Below are positions 8,937 to 19,477 of a stretch of DNA of 64,000 bases, piece by piece; position 1 is the first letter of the stretch, and each line of letters opens with the position of its first letter. This stretch comes from an uncultured Roseateles sp. (lineage in GTDB: Bacteria > Pseudomonadota > Gammaproteobacteria > Burkholderiales > Burkholderiaceae_C), in NCBI RefSeq assembly GCF_963422335.1, contig NZ_OY729424.1, positions 4,960,001-5,024,000 of the forward strand, read 5' to 3'. The notes below the pieces were generated by a model. The model made no database searches. It was not told the origin of the DNA and saw only the letters and a program-made list of their open reading frames with translations. A program made the translations under genes and the position numbers.

Positions 8937-10187
8937 CTACTTGCGCTGCTTGCGGGCGACCGCGCCCAGGGCCAGCAGGCCGCTGAGCATCAGCGCCCAG
9001 CTGGTGGGTTCCGGCACCGGGGCCAGCGCGCCATCGACCGAGAAGGCGATGAACTGGGTCTGCTGGCTGGCGGCGAAGTTGTTGTCGGCCACCAGCACCA
9101 GGGTCTGCTTGCCATTGACGACGGGGCCGAAGGTGATGCCCTCGACGTTGTCGAGCAGCAGCGCCGTGCCGTCGTCGTTCTTGACCTGGCCCAGGTCCAG
9201 CAGCAACTGCTTGCTCATGGCCTGGTAGCTCTGGCCCTGCAGCGCGGCCAGGCCCGAAACCTCGCTGGCGCCGGTGGTCGAGGTCAGGTAGATGCGGATG
9301 CTGTTGCCCACGCCGGTGGAGAACGAACGCTCCAGGGCCAGGAAATGGCTGTCGTCGACGGCCAGCAGCTCGACCAGGCCGTTGGTGGCAAAGCTGCCGG
9401 TCGGGTTCGGCGCATCGGTGACGGCGTCGGTCAGGTAGACGTATTCGCGCTCGCGCAGGCCGCTGGTCAGATTGAACTGGGCCACGCGCGACGGCGAGGC
9501 CACGCCGACCGCGGCGGCCGGGCCGTCCTGGGTCAGCGCATTCTCGGTCGCCACCCAGGCGGTCTTGCCATCCTTGGAAACCGTCAGGCTTTCGAAGGCC
9601 AGGTTGTTGCGGATGCCGCGGTCACCGGCGATCTCGCCCGAGTTGCTGCCGCTGGGCAGGTAGGCGGTGGGGATCTGGAAGTCGCGCAGATGGCTGCCGT
9701 CCAGCGCGGCCTGGCGCAGCGTCGGGCTCTGGAAGCCGGCTGCGGTGCGCTGGCCCTCGTTGGTCCACAGCAGGGTCGGGCCACTGGCACCGGGCAACAG
9801 GCGGATGGACTCGGGGTCCACCTTCAGTGCGCCGAAGGCGCTGCCGTCGGCCGTCAGCAGCGTGGTCACCTGCTTGAAGTTGACGCCGGCCGAGCCCGGG
9901 GTGTTGGAGCGCTGGAACTTGCCCAGATCCAGGTCAAGGCCATAGAAACGCGCCGCGTTGAACTGGCTGCGGTCGTCGCTGATGGCGAAGTAGCCGCCGG
10001 TGCGGGCGTTGTAGTCGATGCCGGACAGGCCGCCGACCTGGGTGCCCGCAAACTGCGTGCCGGTGGCCAGGGCCTGCTGGCCCAGGTAGTTGAGGCTGGC
10101 CGCCTGGCTTTCACCGAAGGCGGCGATCATCAGGCCGGCGAGCAGGGCCAGGCCCAGGCGCCCGTTGACCGAGTTGTTGTGATTCAT
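8937..10187 (-). CDS. Esterase-like (phytase-like family) PEP-CTERM protein
   Basis: A 416-residue secreted protein. A signal peptide (LALLAGLMIAAFGESQAAS) is followed by an esterase-like activity of phytase type beta-propeller domain (VGGLSGIDYNARTGGYFAIS, PESIRLLP, NLAFESLTVSKDGKTAWVATE, LDNVEGITFGP). The C-terminus is a textbook PEP-CTERM tag: VPEPTSWALMLSGLLALGA followed by ARKQRK, the signal for exosortase processing in exopolysaccharide-forming bacteria. AGGGGAG lies five bases before the ATG at 10187. No exosortase gene is in the window. The substrate is unknown. Confidence 0.88.
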   Translation of the reverse strand: MNHNNSVNGRLGLALLAGLMIAAFGESQAASLNYLGQQALATGTQFAGTQVGGLSGIDYNARTGGYFAISDDRSQFNAARFYGLDLDLGKFQRSNTPGSAGVNFKQVTTLLTADGSAFGALKVDPESIRLLPGASGPTLLWTNEGQRTAAGFQSPTLRQAALDGSHLRDFQIPTAYLPSGSNSGEIAGDRGIRNNLAFESLTVSKDGKTAWVATENALTQDGPAAAVGVASPSRVAQFNLTSGLREREYVYLTDAVTDAPNPTGSFATNGLVELLAVDDSHFLALERSFSTGVGNSIRIYLTSTTGASEVSGLAALQGQSYQAMSKQLLLDLGQVKNDDGTALLLDNVEGITFGPVVNGKQTLVLVADNNFAASQQTQFIAFSVDGALAPVPEPTSWALMLSGLLALGAVARKQRK

Positions 10188-10454
10188 GAGGACTCCCCTT
10201 GGGTGTGAGACACGATGACCGCAGTCTGGCCGTGGCCGGTGACAGGCGTGGGTCGCCGCGCGCCGGCTGCCACAGGCCGATCGGCCTATGCCAGCCGCGG
10301 TCCGCGTGACCGAGTTCACGACGGCGCGCGACCCATGGGCGGGCATGGCCGCCAGGCAGCGGATACTGTTCAGCGCAACATCGACACGCATGCCGCCCAG
10401 GCCGCCCCCCATCACCGGCTCGGCATGCACCCACCCCTGCGAGCCCGCACGCTG

Positions 10455-12962
10455 ATGGACGACTCCAATCCCAGAGCCCCCACCCCGGCCGACAGCGGCT
10501 GGTGGCAGCGCTTCCATCGTGCCCATCTGTTCGACTACAACGCCAGGGCCACCCGTTTCTGGGTCGGCATGGCGCTCAGCGGCCTGGCGGCGATGGCGTT
10601 CAGCCTGCTGCAGCTGAGCCGGCTGGCCCAGTCGGACGCCGCCGCCCTGTGGCAGGTGCTGGGCTGGACGGCGCTGACCATGGTCGCGGCGGCCTTTCCG
10701 ATCCCGATTCCGCGCAGCAAGACCTCGGTCTCCACCGGCGACGTGCTGATCTTCCTGCTGCTGGCCCTGCATGGCATGCCGGCCGCCGTGCTGGCCGCCG
10801 GGCTGGAGGGCCTGCTCGGCTCGATTCGCACCTCCAAACGGCTGAGCAGCCGGGTCGGCAGCCTGGCCGCTGCGTCGCTGGGCATGGGCCTGGCCGGCAC
10901 GCTGTTCACCTGCTTGCAGGCGGCCTTGCAGGACCTGGGCATGGCCCATCCGGCAGCTCATCTCGCCAGCTTGGCAGCGGCGGCATTGCTGCACTTCTTC
11001 GTCAGCACCTGGGCCATGTCCCAGGTGCTCTACCTCAAGCGCGGGCTCAGCCTGGGCCTGGGCGAATGGCTGTCCAGCATGAGCTGGGTCGGCGCGCTGT
11101 TCCTGGTCTCGGCCCTGCTGGCCGGCCTGCTGTCGCTGAACGCCAGGCAGTTCGGCCAGTCGGCCGTGCTGGTCGGCATGCTGGCGATGGGCCTGTCACT
11201 GGCCTTGCTGCGCACGCACTTCCGCCGCCAGGCCGTCGAGCATGAGGCCCAGGAGGTCCGCGTGGCCGCGGCCGAGCTCGAGGCCAGGCACAACCAGCAA
11301 CGCTTCCACGCCGCCTTCACCCAGGCCTCGATAGGCATGGCCATCGTCGATGCCGACAGCCGTGTGCTGCAGGTCAACCAGGCCCTGTGCAAGCTGCTGG
11401 GGTATGCGGACGAGGCGCTGGTGGGACGCAGCTTTCGCAGCCTGCTGCATGGCGGCGATGCGGGCCTGCTGGACCGCCACGTCCAGGGCGTCGCCACGCG
11501 CAGCCAGGAGATGTTCTCGATGGAGCTGCGCTGCCTCGGCGCGGACCGGCGCGAGACCTGGGTCTCGCTGCACTGCGCGCGCTTCGACGCCGACACCAGC
11601 GCCGGCCTGATCTTCCAGCTGCACGACATCAGCTCGCGCCGCCGTGCCGAGGGGCAGTTGCAGCACATCGCCTATCACGACAGCCTCACCGACCTGCCCA
11701 ACCGCAACTGTTTTCTGGAGCGGCTGCGGGCGGCCGTGCAGCACAGCCAAAGCGAGCCGCAATACCGTTTTGCGCTGATGGTGCTGGACCTGGATCGCTT
11801 CAAGACCGTCAACGACAACCTGGGCCATGCTGCCGGCGACGAGCTGCTCAAGGAGGTCGCGCTGCGCCTGGGCGCCTGTGTGCGCCCCTGCGACCTGGTG
11901 GCCCGCCTGAGCGGCGACGAGTTCGCCCTGCTGCTGGAGGACACCACCGACGCGGCCGAGGTGCTGGCCCTTGGGGCGCGCATCCTGGCCGCCCTGCAAC
12001 AGCCGGCGCACATCCATGGCACCGAGCTGCGCCCGCAGGCCAGCATAGGCTTGAGCTTCAGCAGCGGCAAACCCGGCCACGGCGGCGAGGCCGATGACCT
12101 GCTGCGCGACGCCGACCTCGCCATGCACAAGGCCAAGGCCGATGGCAAGGGCCGCCTGGAGGTGTTCGACCACAGTCTGAACCAGCAAAACGAGCACAGG
12201 CTGCAGCTGGAGGCCAATCTGCGCCATGCCATCGCTGCGGAACAGCTGAGCCTGGTCTATCAGCCGCTGTACGCGTTGCAGCCCCGGCGCCTGATCGGCT
12301 TCGAGGCGCTGGCGCGCTGGACGCACCCGCTGCGCGGTGCGATCAGCCCGGCGGTGTTTGTCGCCCTGGCCGAGGAGACCGGCTGCATCCAGGCGCTGAC
12401 CAACTGGGCCATAGGCGAAGCCACCCGGCAGCTGGCGGCCTGGCGGCGCGAATCACCGGCCTGCGATGACCTGGTGATGCACGTCAATGTCTCGGGCCGG
12501 GACCTGTCGCGGCCGGCGCTCGTGCCCCATGTGCGCGAGCTGCTGCAGCGCCACGCCCTGCCCGCCCATCTGCTGACCCTGGAGATCACCGAGAGCGCGC
12601 TGATGGACCAGCGCGAGCAGGCGATGCGCACCCTGCACGAGCTGAGGGCGCTGGGCGTCAAGCTGGGCATCGACGATTTCGGCACCGGCTACTCCTCGCT
12701 GGCCTATCTGAGCACCCTGCCCTTCGACTGCCTGAAGATCGACCGCTCCTTCGTCATCGGCATGAGCAGCAGCCCGCAGAACGTGGAAATCGTGCGCGCC
12801 GTGCTGTCGCTGGGCCGCGCGCTGAACAAGCCGGTGATTGCCGAGGGCATAGAGACGCCGCAGCAGCTGCAGCAGCTGATCGAGATGGGCGCCCCGGCCG
12901 GCCAGGGCTATCTGCTGGCGCGGCCGCTGGGGCCGCAGCAGGCCGCCGACCTGCTCGGCTGA
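10455..12962 (+). CDS. Membrane PAS-GGDEF-EAL c-di-GMP turnover protein
   Basis: About 835 residues. A multi-helix membrane sensor (roughly residues 30-250, about seven hydrophobic segments) is followed by a PAS domain (FTQASIGMAIVDADSRVLQV), a GGDEF domain with SGDEF near residue 486, and an EAL domain (FEALARW near 616, LEITESALMD, IDDFGTGYSSL near 739, EGIET). The EAL residues for metal and c-di-GMP binding look complete; SGDEF is a known tolerated variant of GGDEF, so either or both activities are possible. The start is uncertain: ATG 10455 or 10425, neither with a clear ribosome-binding site. Confidence 0.88.
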   Translation: MDDSNPRAPTPADSGWWQRFHRAHLFDYNARATRFWVGMALSGLAAMAFSLLQLSRLAQSDAAALWQVLGWTALTMVAAAFPIPIPRSKTSVSTGDVLIFLLLALHGMPAAVLAAGLEGLLGSIRTSKRLSSRVGSLAAASLGMGLAGTLFTCLQAALQDLGMAHPAAHLASLAAAALLHFFVSTWAMSQVLYLKRGLSLGLGEWLSSMSWVGALFLVSALLAGLLSLNARQFGQSAVLVGMLAMGLSLALLRTHFRRQAVEHEAQEVRVAAAELEARHNQQRFHAAFTQASIGMAIVDADSRVLQVNQALCKLLGYADEALVGRSFRSLLHGGDAGLLDRHVQGVATRSQEMFSMELRCLGADRRETWVSLHCARFDADTSAGLIFQLHDISSRRRAEGQLQHIAYHDSLTDLPNRNCFLERLRAAVQHSQSEPQYRFALMVLDLDRFKTVNDNLGHAAGDELLKEVALRLGACVRPCDLVARLSGDEFALLLEDTTDAAEVLALGARILAALQQPAHIHGTELRPQASIGLSFSSGKPGHGGEADDLLRDADLAMHKAKADGKGRLEVFDHSLNQQNEHRLQLEANLRHAIAAEQLSLVYQPLYALQPRRLIGFEALARWTHPLRGAISPAVFVALAEETGCIQALTNWAIGEATRQLAAWRRESPACDDLVMHVNVSGRDLSRPALVPHVRELLQRHALPAHLLTLEITESALMDQREQAMRTLHELRALGVKLGIDDFGTGYSSLAYLSTLPFDCLKIDRSFVIGMSSSPQNVEIVRAVLSLGRALNKPVIAEGIETPQQLQQLIEMGAPAGQGYLLARPLGPQQAADLLG

Positions 12963-12965
12963 GGC

Positions 12966-14188
12966 TCAGATCCGCCAGGCAAACCAGGCGGCCGTCACCA
13001 CCAGACTCAGCAGTGCCACCGGCACACCGACCCGGGCATGCATGCGCCAGTCGATGTTGATGCCCTGGCGGCGCGCGGCATCGACAACGATCAGATTGGC
13101 AATCGAGCCGACCAGCAGCAGATTGCCGGCCAGGGTGCTGACCAGGGCCAGCAAAGGCCCGCCCCAGGGCTCCTTGGCCAGCGGCAGCAGCAACATCACC
13201 GCGGGCACGTTGGAGACGAGGTTGGACAGCAGCAACGTCGAGACGAACAGCGGTGCCGGCTGGCTCAGATCGACGCCCGAGTGCGCCAAGGCGGCCACGC
13301 CCCGGGCGCTCAGGCCCGTCAGCTCCAGCGCGTGGTTGACGACGAACAGGCCCATGAACAGCACCAGCAGCTCCCAGTCGATCTCGCGCATCACCTTGCT
13401 GGAGTGAAAGCGCTGGCTCAAGAGCAGCAAGCCGGCACCCACCAGCGCCGCCACATCGCGCGGCCAGCCGGTGAACAGGAAGATGCCCAGCAGGGCCGCG
13501 GCCACGGCCACGCCCTTGGCACTTTGCCAGCGGTCCAGCGCGATGAAGTCCTCAGGGGTATCCAGCACCGCAGCTGTAATGTGCGGTCTAGACAGGCCAC
13601 GCGCCAACCAGGCCCACAGCGCCAACAGACTCAAGGCCACCGGCACCAGCGCCTCCAGCAGATAGGCGCCGAAGGGCAGCTTCAGCGTCTCGCCTATCAG
13701 CATGTTCTGCGGGTTGCCGATCAGGGTCAGGGCCGAGCCGATATTGGCCGCGCAGGCCAGGGCCAGCAGAAAGGGCACAGGGTTCAGCTTCTTGCGCGCG
13801 CAGGCATCGGCCAGCATCGGCGCCATCGCCAGGCAGACGATGTCGTTGCTGAACACCGCCGACAGCAGGGCCACGACCACGATCACCACGCCCAGCAGGG
13901 CCACCGGCGCGATGTTCAGGCCCGACACCGCCGCGGTCACCCAGCCATAGAAACCGCCCAGCCTCAGCTGGGCCGAGACGACCATGAAGGAAAACAGCAG
14001 CAGGATGGTCGGCAGGTGGATGGACTCGGCCGCCGCCTCCGGCGTCATCACGCCCAGGCCGACGACGGCGATGGCGCCCAGCAGGGCCACGCCGGTGCGG
14101 TCCAGATGCAGGCGCGGCAGGCCACCCAGAATCATGCCCAGGTAGACGATGGCGAAGATCAGCAGCACCCAGGCGTCCATGGCCAGGC

Positions 14189-14192
<4 letters not shown>
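12966..14192 (-). CDS. SLC13/ArsB-NhaD-type anion permease
   Basis: A 408-residue polytopic membrane protein with about eleven hydrophobic segments. The family pattern is visible as SNDIVCLAMAPMLADACARK, ANIGSALTLIGNPQNMLIG and SNLVSNVPAVMLLLPLA, the paired Asn-Pro/Asn-Val re-entrant motifs of the ion transporter superfamily (ArsB, CitMHS, SLC13). The substrate cannot be fixed from sequence. Its ATG overlaps the stop of the DUF808 gene (ATGA), making it the last gene of a four-gene overlapping cluster. Confidence 0.85.
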
Positions 14193-15102
<910 letters not shown>

Positions 15103-15103
<1 letters not shown>

Positions 15104-15606
15104 CAATCAGTTCCTTTGGGTTGCAGGTCGCGGTGGGTCAGGTACAGGCGCAGGTCGAACTCCAGCTGGTGGTAGTCGGGCTCCATGTGCTGGCAGAGCT
15201 GGTAGAAGGCCTTGTCATGCTCGCGCTCCTTCAGGTGCGCCAGCTCGTGCACGACGATCATCTTCAGAAAGGCCGCCGGTGCCTCGCGGAACAGCGCATC
15301 GACGCGGATCTCGCGCTTGGCCTTGAGCCTGCTGCCCTGCACCCGCGACACCGTGGTGTGGGTGCCCAGCGCATGTTTCATGACCTTGAGCTTCTGGTCG
15401 TACTGCACCTTGACCAGGGGCTCGGCGCTGCGCATGAAACGACTCTTCAGTGCCTGGGCATAGTCGAACAGGGCGCGGTCGGTGCGCACCTCGTGCGGCT
15501 CGGCATAGCGCCTGGCCAGCATCTCGCCCAGCCGCTCCTGCGCTATCAGTTCGCGCACCTGGGCCAGCAGGCTCTCCGGATAGCCCAGCAGGTACTTCAA
15601 TGTCAT
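15103..15606 (-). CDS. YgjP-like zinc metallopeptidase (M48-related)
   Basis: A 167-residue protein with the zinc-peptidase motif VVHELAHLKEREHDKAFYQL (HExxH followed by a downstream His) near residues 124-143, as in the YgjP/DUF45 family of small putative metallopeptidases. No signal peptide is seen, so it is probably cytoplasmic. The start ATG overlaps the M3 peptidase stop by ATGA. The frame continues open upstream but only as an antisense-like extension inside the M3 gene. The substrate is unknown. Confidence 0.83.
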
Positions 15607-17474
15607 TGCAGGGCCGGCGCCGCGTAGTGTTCGTCCACCCACTGCTCGAAGCGCTCGCACATGGCCTCTTCGCCAGCGCTGCTGTCGGCCAGCAGTTCGA
15701 CGCCGTGGACGACGCGTATCCGCGCATCGAGCTGCCGTGGATGGGCATCGGCGTACTCGCGCCGGTCGGCGGCGGCAGCGCATTGCCGGGCCCGCGACCA
15801 GGCCTCCTCGGCAGACAGATTGCAGTCGTCTGCCAGGTGGCGGGCGCTGAAGCCCTCGCCGGTGAGGCTGCGCAGGGTGGCGTCATGGTCGATGCTGTTG
15901 CCCGGCGCCCAATAGTGCTGGGCCAGCAGCGGGCCGATCTGCGGGTTGTCGGTCAGGTAGCCAAAGCGCTGCAGGAAGTAGGCACGGGTCTGGTAGACGG
16001 CCATATTCGCCAGCAGATAGCCGTGGTACGAACAGGCCGACTCCTGGTTCAGCAGATGCGGTATGGCCAACAGCGGCCGGGGCGACGACTGCACGCCGAG
16101 GATCTGCTGCTCGCAACGGCGCGCCAGGGCGAGCACCCGGTCGGGCGTCAGCTCGGCCTCTTCCATCGCGTACAGGGCCGCCTCGAAGTACGACACCAAG
16201 GCACCGGAGCGCTCGTGGAAGGCCCGCATCGGCTGGGTGCTGTGAATGCGGTCCCGGATCAGCCCGTCGGGCATGGTCTGGCCCTGGGCGTCGCAGGCAT
16301 AGCGCTTGAGCCAGTCGGCGTCATTGAGCAGCGAGTCGCAGAACATCGACTGCGTCTCGGCATAGGCGGCCGAGGTCGGGGCGAACTCCTGCGAGAAGCA
16401 GGGCGCGTTCTGCGTCACGTTGGCGAAGTGGGCCGCATGGCCGCCCTCGTGGAACAGCGTCGCAAGGGCGCGCAGCCCGCTGCCTACCTGATCGGGCTTG
16501 GCCTCGGAGGTGAAGTTGATCTGGCCCGGCACCCAGCGGCCCTGGGCATCGAAATAGGCGGGTATGGGCCCGTGGCAGAAGCCGTTCTGGTACTTGCCCT
16601 TGCGTTCCAGCAGGTCCAGCTGCAGGGTTGCCCCGCGGTACTGGATGCCAAGCCGCCGGAAGCTCCGCACCCAGCGCTGCAAGCCCTTGCCGAAGGGCAG
16701 ATAGGGGTCCATGCGGCGCACCACATCGCCATTGGTGAAGAAGCGCAGATTCCAGGGCTGCAGCGCCGATTCTCCATGCTTGGCGCGCACCTCGGCCAGG
16801 GCGCGCTCGTTGGCGCCGGCCGTGCGGGCAATGAAGTCGTCGAGGATGGCGAACAGCGCCGCCGGCGTCATGCGCTCGGTCTTGCGCAGCTTGAAGTCGA
16901 AATAGTCGGCAAAGCCCTGGGCCCGGGCAAAGCGGTTGCGCAGCTTGACCAGGTCCAGATAGCCGTTGCCCAGCACCCAGCGCTCCAGCTCGGCAAAGCC
17001 CTCGAAGGAGCTGCGGCGATGCGCCTCGACCGGGTTCATGGCCAGATTGGTGGCCAGGCCGCCGAGCGTGGCCTCCTCACGCCGGCCCTGCTCGTTGACA
17101 TGCTCCAGCACCAGCTGCTGGCGCTTGGCGAACAGCTCGGCCTCGGCGGCGATCAGCTCGTCCATCAAGGCCGCCGCCTCGGCGTTCTCTATGGTGTTGG
17201 CCTCGAACACCGCCAGCCAGCCCCTCAGGCCATGGACCAGGGCATCGCGCCTTGCACCGGCCGCAGCCGCCTCGGCCTGCGCCAGATGCTCGCGGGTGGC
17301 GCGCAACCGCGCCGGGTCGGCCACGAACTGCTTGTAGGCCTGCTCGGCGCGGGCAAAGCCGGCGTGGTCCTCGCTCGTGGCCATATAGGTGGCCCAGAAC
17401 AGGTCTTCCTTGGTCTTGTGGACCTGCAGATAGTCGCTGTTGAGCTGGTCAAAAAACGCTTGTGACGATTCCAT
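15603..17474 (-). CDS. M3 family metallopeptidase (oligopeptidase type)
   Basis: A 623-residue cytoplasmic-looking peptidase. The M3 zinc motif is LFHEGGHAAHF near residues 340-350, with the third ligand region expected in FAPTSAAYAETQSMF, and substrate-side residues in the helix-rich C-terminal half (NSIDHDATLRSLTGEGFS). M3 enzymes such as oligopeptidase F and thimet-type peptidases cleave short peptides. ATG at 17474 has no obvious ribosome-binding site. It leads the cluster M3 peptidase, YgjP-like, DUF808, permease, each joined by overlapping stop and start codons. Confidence 0.85.
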   Translation of the reverse strand: MESSQAFFDQLNSDYLQVHKTKEDLFWATYMATSEDHAGFARAEQAYKQFVADPARLRATREHLAQAEAAAAGARRDALVHGLRGWLAVFEANTIENAEAAALMDELIAAEAELFAKRQQLVLEHVNEQGRREEATLGGLATNLAMNPVEAHRRSSFEGFAELERWVLGNGYLDLVKLRNRFARAQGFADYFDFKLRKTERMTPAALFAILDDFIARTAGANERALAEVRAKHGESALQPWNLRFFTNGDVVRRMDPYLPFGKGLQRWVRSFRRLGIQYRGATLQLDLLERKGKYQNGFCHGPIPAYFDAQGRWVPGQINFTSEAKPDQVGSGLRALATLFHEGGHAAHFANVTQNAPCFSQEFAPTSAAYAETQSMFCDSLLNDADWLKRYACDAQGQTMPDGLIRDRIHSTQPMRAFHERSGALVSYFEAALYAMEEAELTPDRVLALARRCEQQILGVQSSPRPLLAIPHLLNQESACSYHGYLLANMAVYQTRAYFLQRFGYLTDNPQIGPLLAQHYWAPGNSIDHDATLRSLTGEGFSARHLADDCNLSAEEAWSRARQCAAAADRREYADAHPRQLDARIRVVHGVELLADSSAGEEAMCERFEQWVDEHYAAPALQ

Positions 17475-17520
17475 GGGGCTTGTTGTTGTGCGCGAACAAG
17501 CTCGGGAGGATAGCGGGTCG

Positions 17521-19104
17521 CTACCGCGGCGTGAAACCGCCTCGGTCCGGCGCGTCGCTGCCGAGCGTGAACACGCTCACCGCAGCCACCAGCCTGGAAG
17601 CCTGCTGGCTCAGGCTGTCGGCCGCGGCGGCACTCTCCTCCACCAGCGCAGCATTCTGCTGCGTCACCTGGTCGAGCTGGGTCACCGCATCGCTGACCTG
17701 GCCTATGCCCGAGGTCTGCTCCGTGGTCGCCGCACTGATCTCGGCAATCAGGTCGTTGACGCGTTTGACCTGGGCCACGATGTCGTCCATCGTGCGGCCG
17801 GCCTCGCCGACCTGCTGGCTGCCGGTCTCCACATTGACGACGCTGTCGTTGATCAGCACCTTGATCTCCTTGGCGGCCGCGGCCGAGCGCTGCGCCAGGC
17901 TGCGCACCTCGGAGGCCACCACCGCGAAGCCCCGGCCCTGTTCGCCGGCCCGCGCCGCTTCCACCGCCGCATTCAGCGCCAGGATATTGGTCTGGAAGGC
18001 AATGCCGTCGATCACGCCAATGATGTCGCTGATCTTCCTGCTGCTGGCGGTGATGGCCTCCATCGTGCCCACCACCTGGCCCACCACCTCGCCGCCCTTG
18101 GCCGCCGCCGCGCTGGCCGAGCTGGCCAGCTGCGTGGCCTGGCGGGCGGTGTCGGCATTGTTCTTGACGGTGGCGCTGAGCTGCTCCATCGACGCCGCCG
18201 TCTGCTGCAGATTGCTGGCCTGCTCCTCGGTGCGCTGCGACAAGTCGGCGTTGCCGGTGGCAATCTGCGCCGAGCCGGTGGCTATCGAGTCCGAACCCTG
18301 GCGCACCGTGCCCACGACGTGGATCAGGCTGTCGTTCATCGTTCTCAACGCCGCCAGCAACTGACCGGTTTCGTCACTGCTGCGCACCACGATGGTGGAG
18401 CTCAGGTCTCCGGCGGCCACGGTTTGCGCCACGATCACCGCCTCGGCGATCGGGCCGGTGATGGAGCGGGCGATCAGCCAACCCAGCACGGTGCAGGTGA
18501 CGACCATCGTGGCCAGCAGGCCCAGCATCACCCCACGCGCCTGCCGATTCTGGCTCTCGCCGTCGGCGACGGAGGCCGAGATCAGCTCGATCTGCAAGTC
18601 CTTCAGCGCGTCGAGCTGCTTCATGTACTCCAGCTGCGCTGGCCGCATCTTCTCGGTCAGCAGGCGACGGGCCTCGTCGCGCAGGCCTTTTTGCGTCAGC
18701 TCCATGAAGGCGCCCTGCACCGGCACATAGGCGGCGCGCGCGGCCTGCAAGGCGTCCAGCCGGGTCCGTCCCGCCGGGCTGGTGATGGTGGGCGCTATCT
18801 GATCGAGCGCCTTGGCTATCCTGTCCCGCGCCTGGACCGACAGCTCCAGCGAGCTGAGTTGCTGGGCCGGCTCATCGAAGATCAGGGTATTGCGCAGCTC
18901 CCGGGCGATCAGGTTGACGTCGTCGGTGATGTCGGACAGCGTCTGCACCTTGGGCACGCGGTCATTGCCTATCACCTGCAGGCTGCTGTTGAGCTGCCCC
19001 AGCCGGTTGACGCCGAACAGGGCCACCGCCGCGGCGATCAGGATGACCAGGGCAAAGCCCAGACCCAGCCGGGCGCCTATCTTCAAGTTGCCGATCTTGT
19101 TCAT
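17521..19104 (-). CDS. Methyl-accepting chemotaxis protein (4HB sensor type)
   Basis: A 527-residue chemoreceptor with MNKIGNLKIGARLGLGFALV at the start, a first membrane segment near 10-30, a four-helix-bundle periplasmic domain of ~160 residues, a second membrane segment (VMLGLLATMVVTCTVLGWLI), HAMP, and a signalling domain with the conserved tip IDGIAFQTNILALNAAVEAA. There is no CheR pentapeptide. The ATG at 19104 is favoured because the membrane anchor follows directly; the upstream in-frame ATG at 19155 would add an atypical charged leader. Upstream is a 373-bp spacer with strong hairpins that could form an mRNA leader. Confidence 0.9.
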   Translation of the reverse strand: MNKIGNLKIGARLGLGFALVILIAAAVALFGVNRLGQLNSSLQVIGNDRVPKVQTLSDITDDVNLIARELRNTLIFDEPAQQLSSLELSVQARDRIAKALDQIAPTITSPAGRTRLDALQAARAAYVPVQGAFMELTQKGLRDEARRLLTEKMRPAQLEYMKQLDALKDLQIELISASVADGESQNRQARGVMLGLLATMVVTCTVLGWLIARSITGPIAEAVIVAQTVAAGDLSSTIVVRSSDETGQLLAALRTMNDSLIHVVGTVRQGSDSIATGSAQIATGNADLSQRTEEQASNLQQTAASMEQLSATVKNNADTARQATQLASSASAAAAKGGEVVGQVVGTMEAITASSRKISDIIGVIDGIAFQTNILALNAAVEAARAGEQGRGFAVVASEVRSLAQRSAAAAKEIKVLINDSVVNVETGSQQVGEAGRTMDDIVAQVKRVNDLIAEISAATTEQTSGIGQVSDAVTQLDQVTQQNAALVEESAAAADSLSQQASRLVAAVSVFTLGSDAPDRGGFTPR

Positions 19105-19477
19105 ATCCCTGCTTTCATGTGCTCGGGCCTCACGCACCGCCTGGCGGGCGGACACCCTGGTTGCTGAATCCGGGGGGAGCCTCTGGGGGCTCTTGCGTTC
19201 AACAGGTCAGCGCCATGCGCACGGCCCGCAGCGGTACTGCCGAGCTGCGTCCCGGTGTGCAGCCCGCCTGAAGACTGCATCGACGGCCTAACCGTCAACT
19301 TGATAGGTCGGCGGCCTTTGCGGCCGCTTTTCCCCTCAACTGATACTGAATCGGGCCTGCGGACCCCACCTGGCGGCCGCGGGTTCACCCGGGGGGCACA
19401 AGCCCGGCAGCCGTGAAGAATCACCACCCCCGCAGTGGCATCATGCGCAGACCATCGAGGCCTGAGGAACTTGCTCA
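19105..19477. other. Long intergenic spacer with strong hairpins
   Basis: This 373-bp gap separates divergent chemoreceptor and sensor-kinase genes and contains no convincing gene. On the chemoreceptor (minus) strand three stems can be drawn: GCGGCC-gcaaa-GGCCGC (19311-19327), GACGG-ttagg-CCGTC (19282-19296) and CGCAGC...GCTGCG (19227-19249). The segment between the first two contains ACCTA, complementary to the TTAGG loop, so alternative pairings are possible. A structured leader or riboswitch is possible but not identified. Confidence 0.4.

Noticed and set aside
19227..19327. Assignment of the spacer as a c-di-GMP-I riboswitch
   Set aside because: Only the CGCAAAG string and two hairpins fit; the upstream GGGCAAACC-type element and the second docking part were not found, so it is kept as an unassigned structure.
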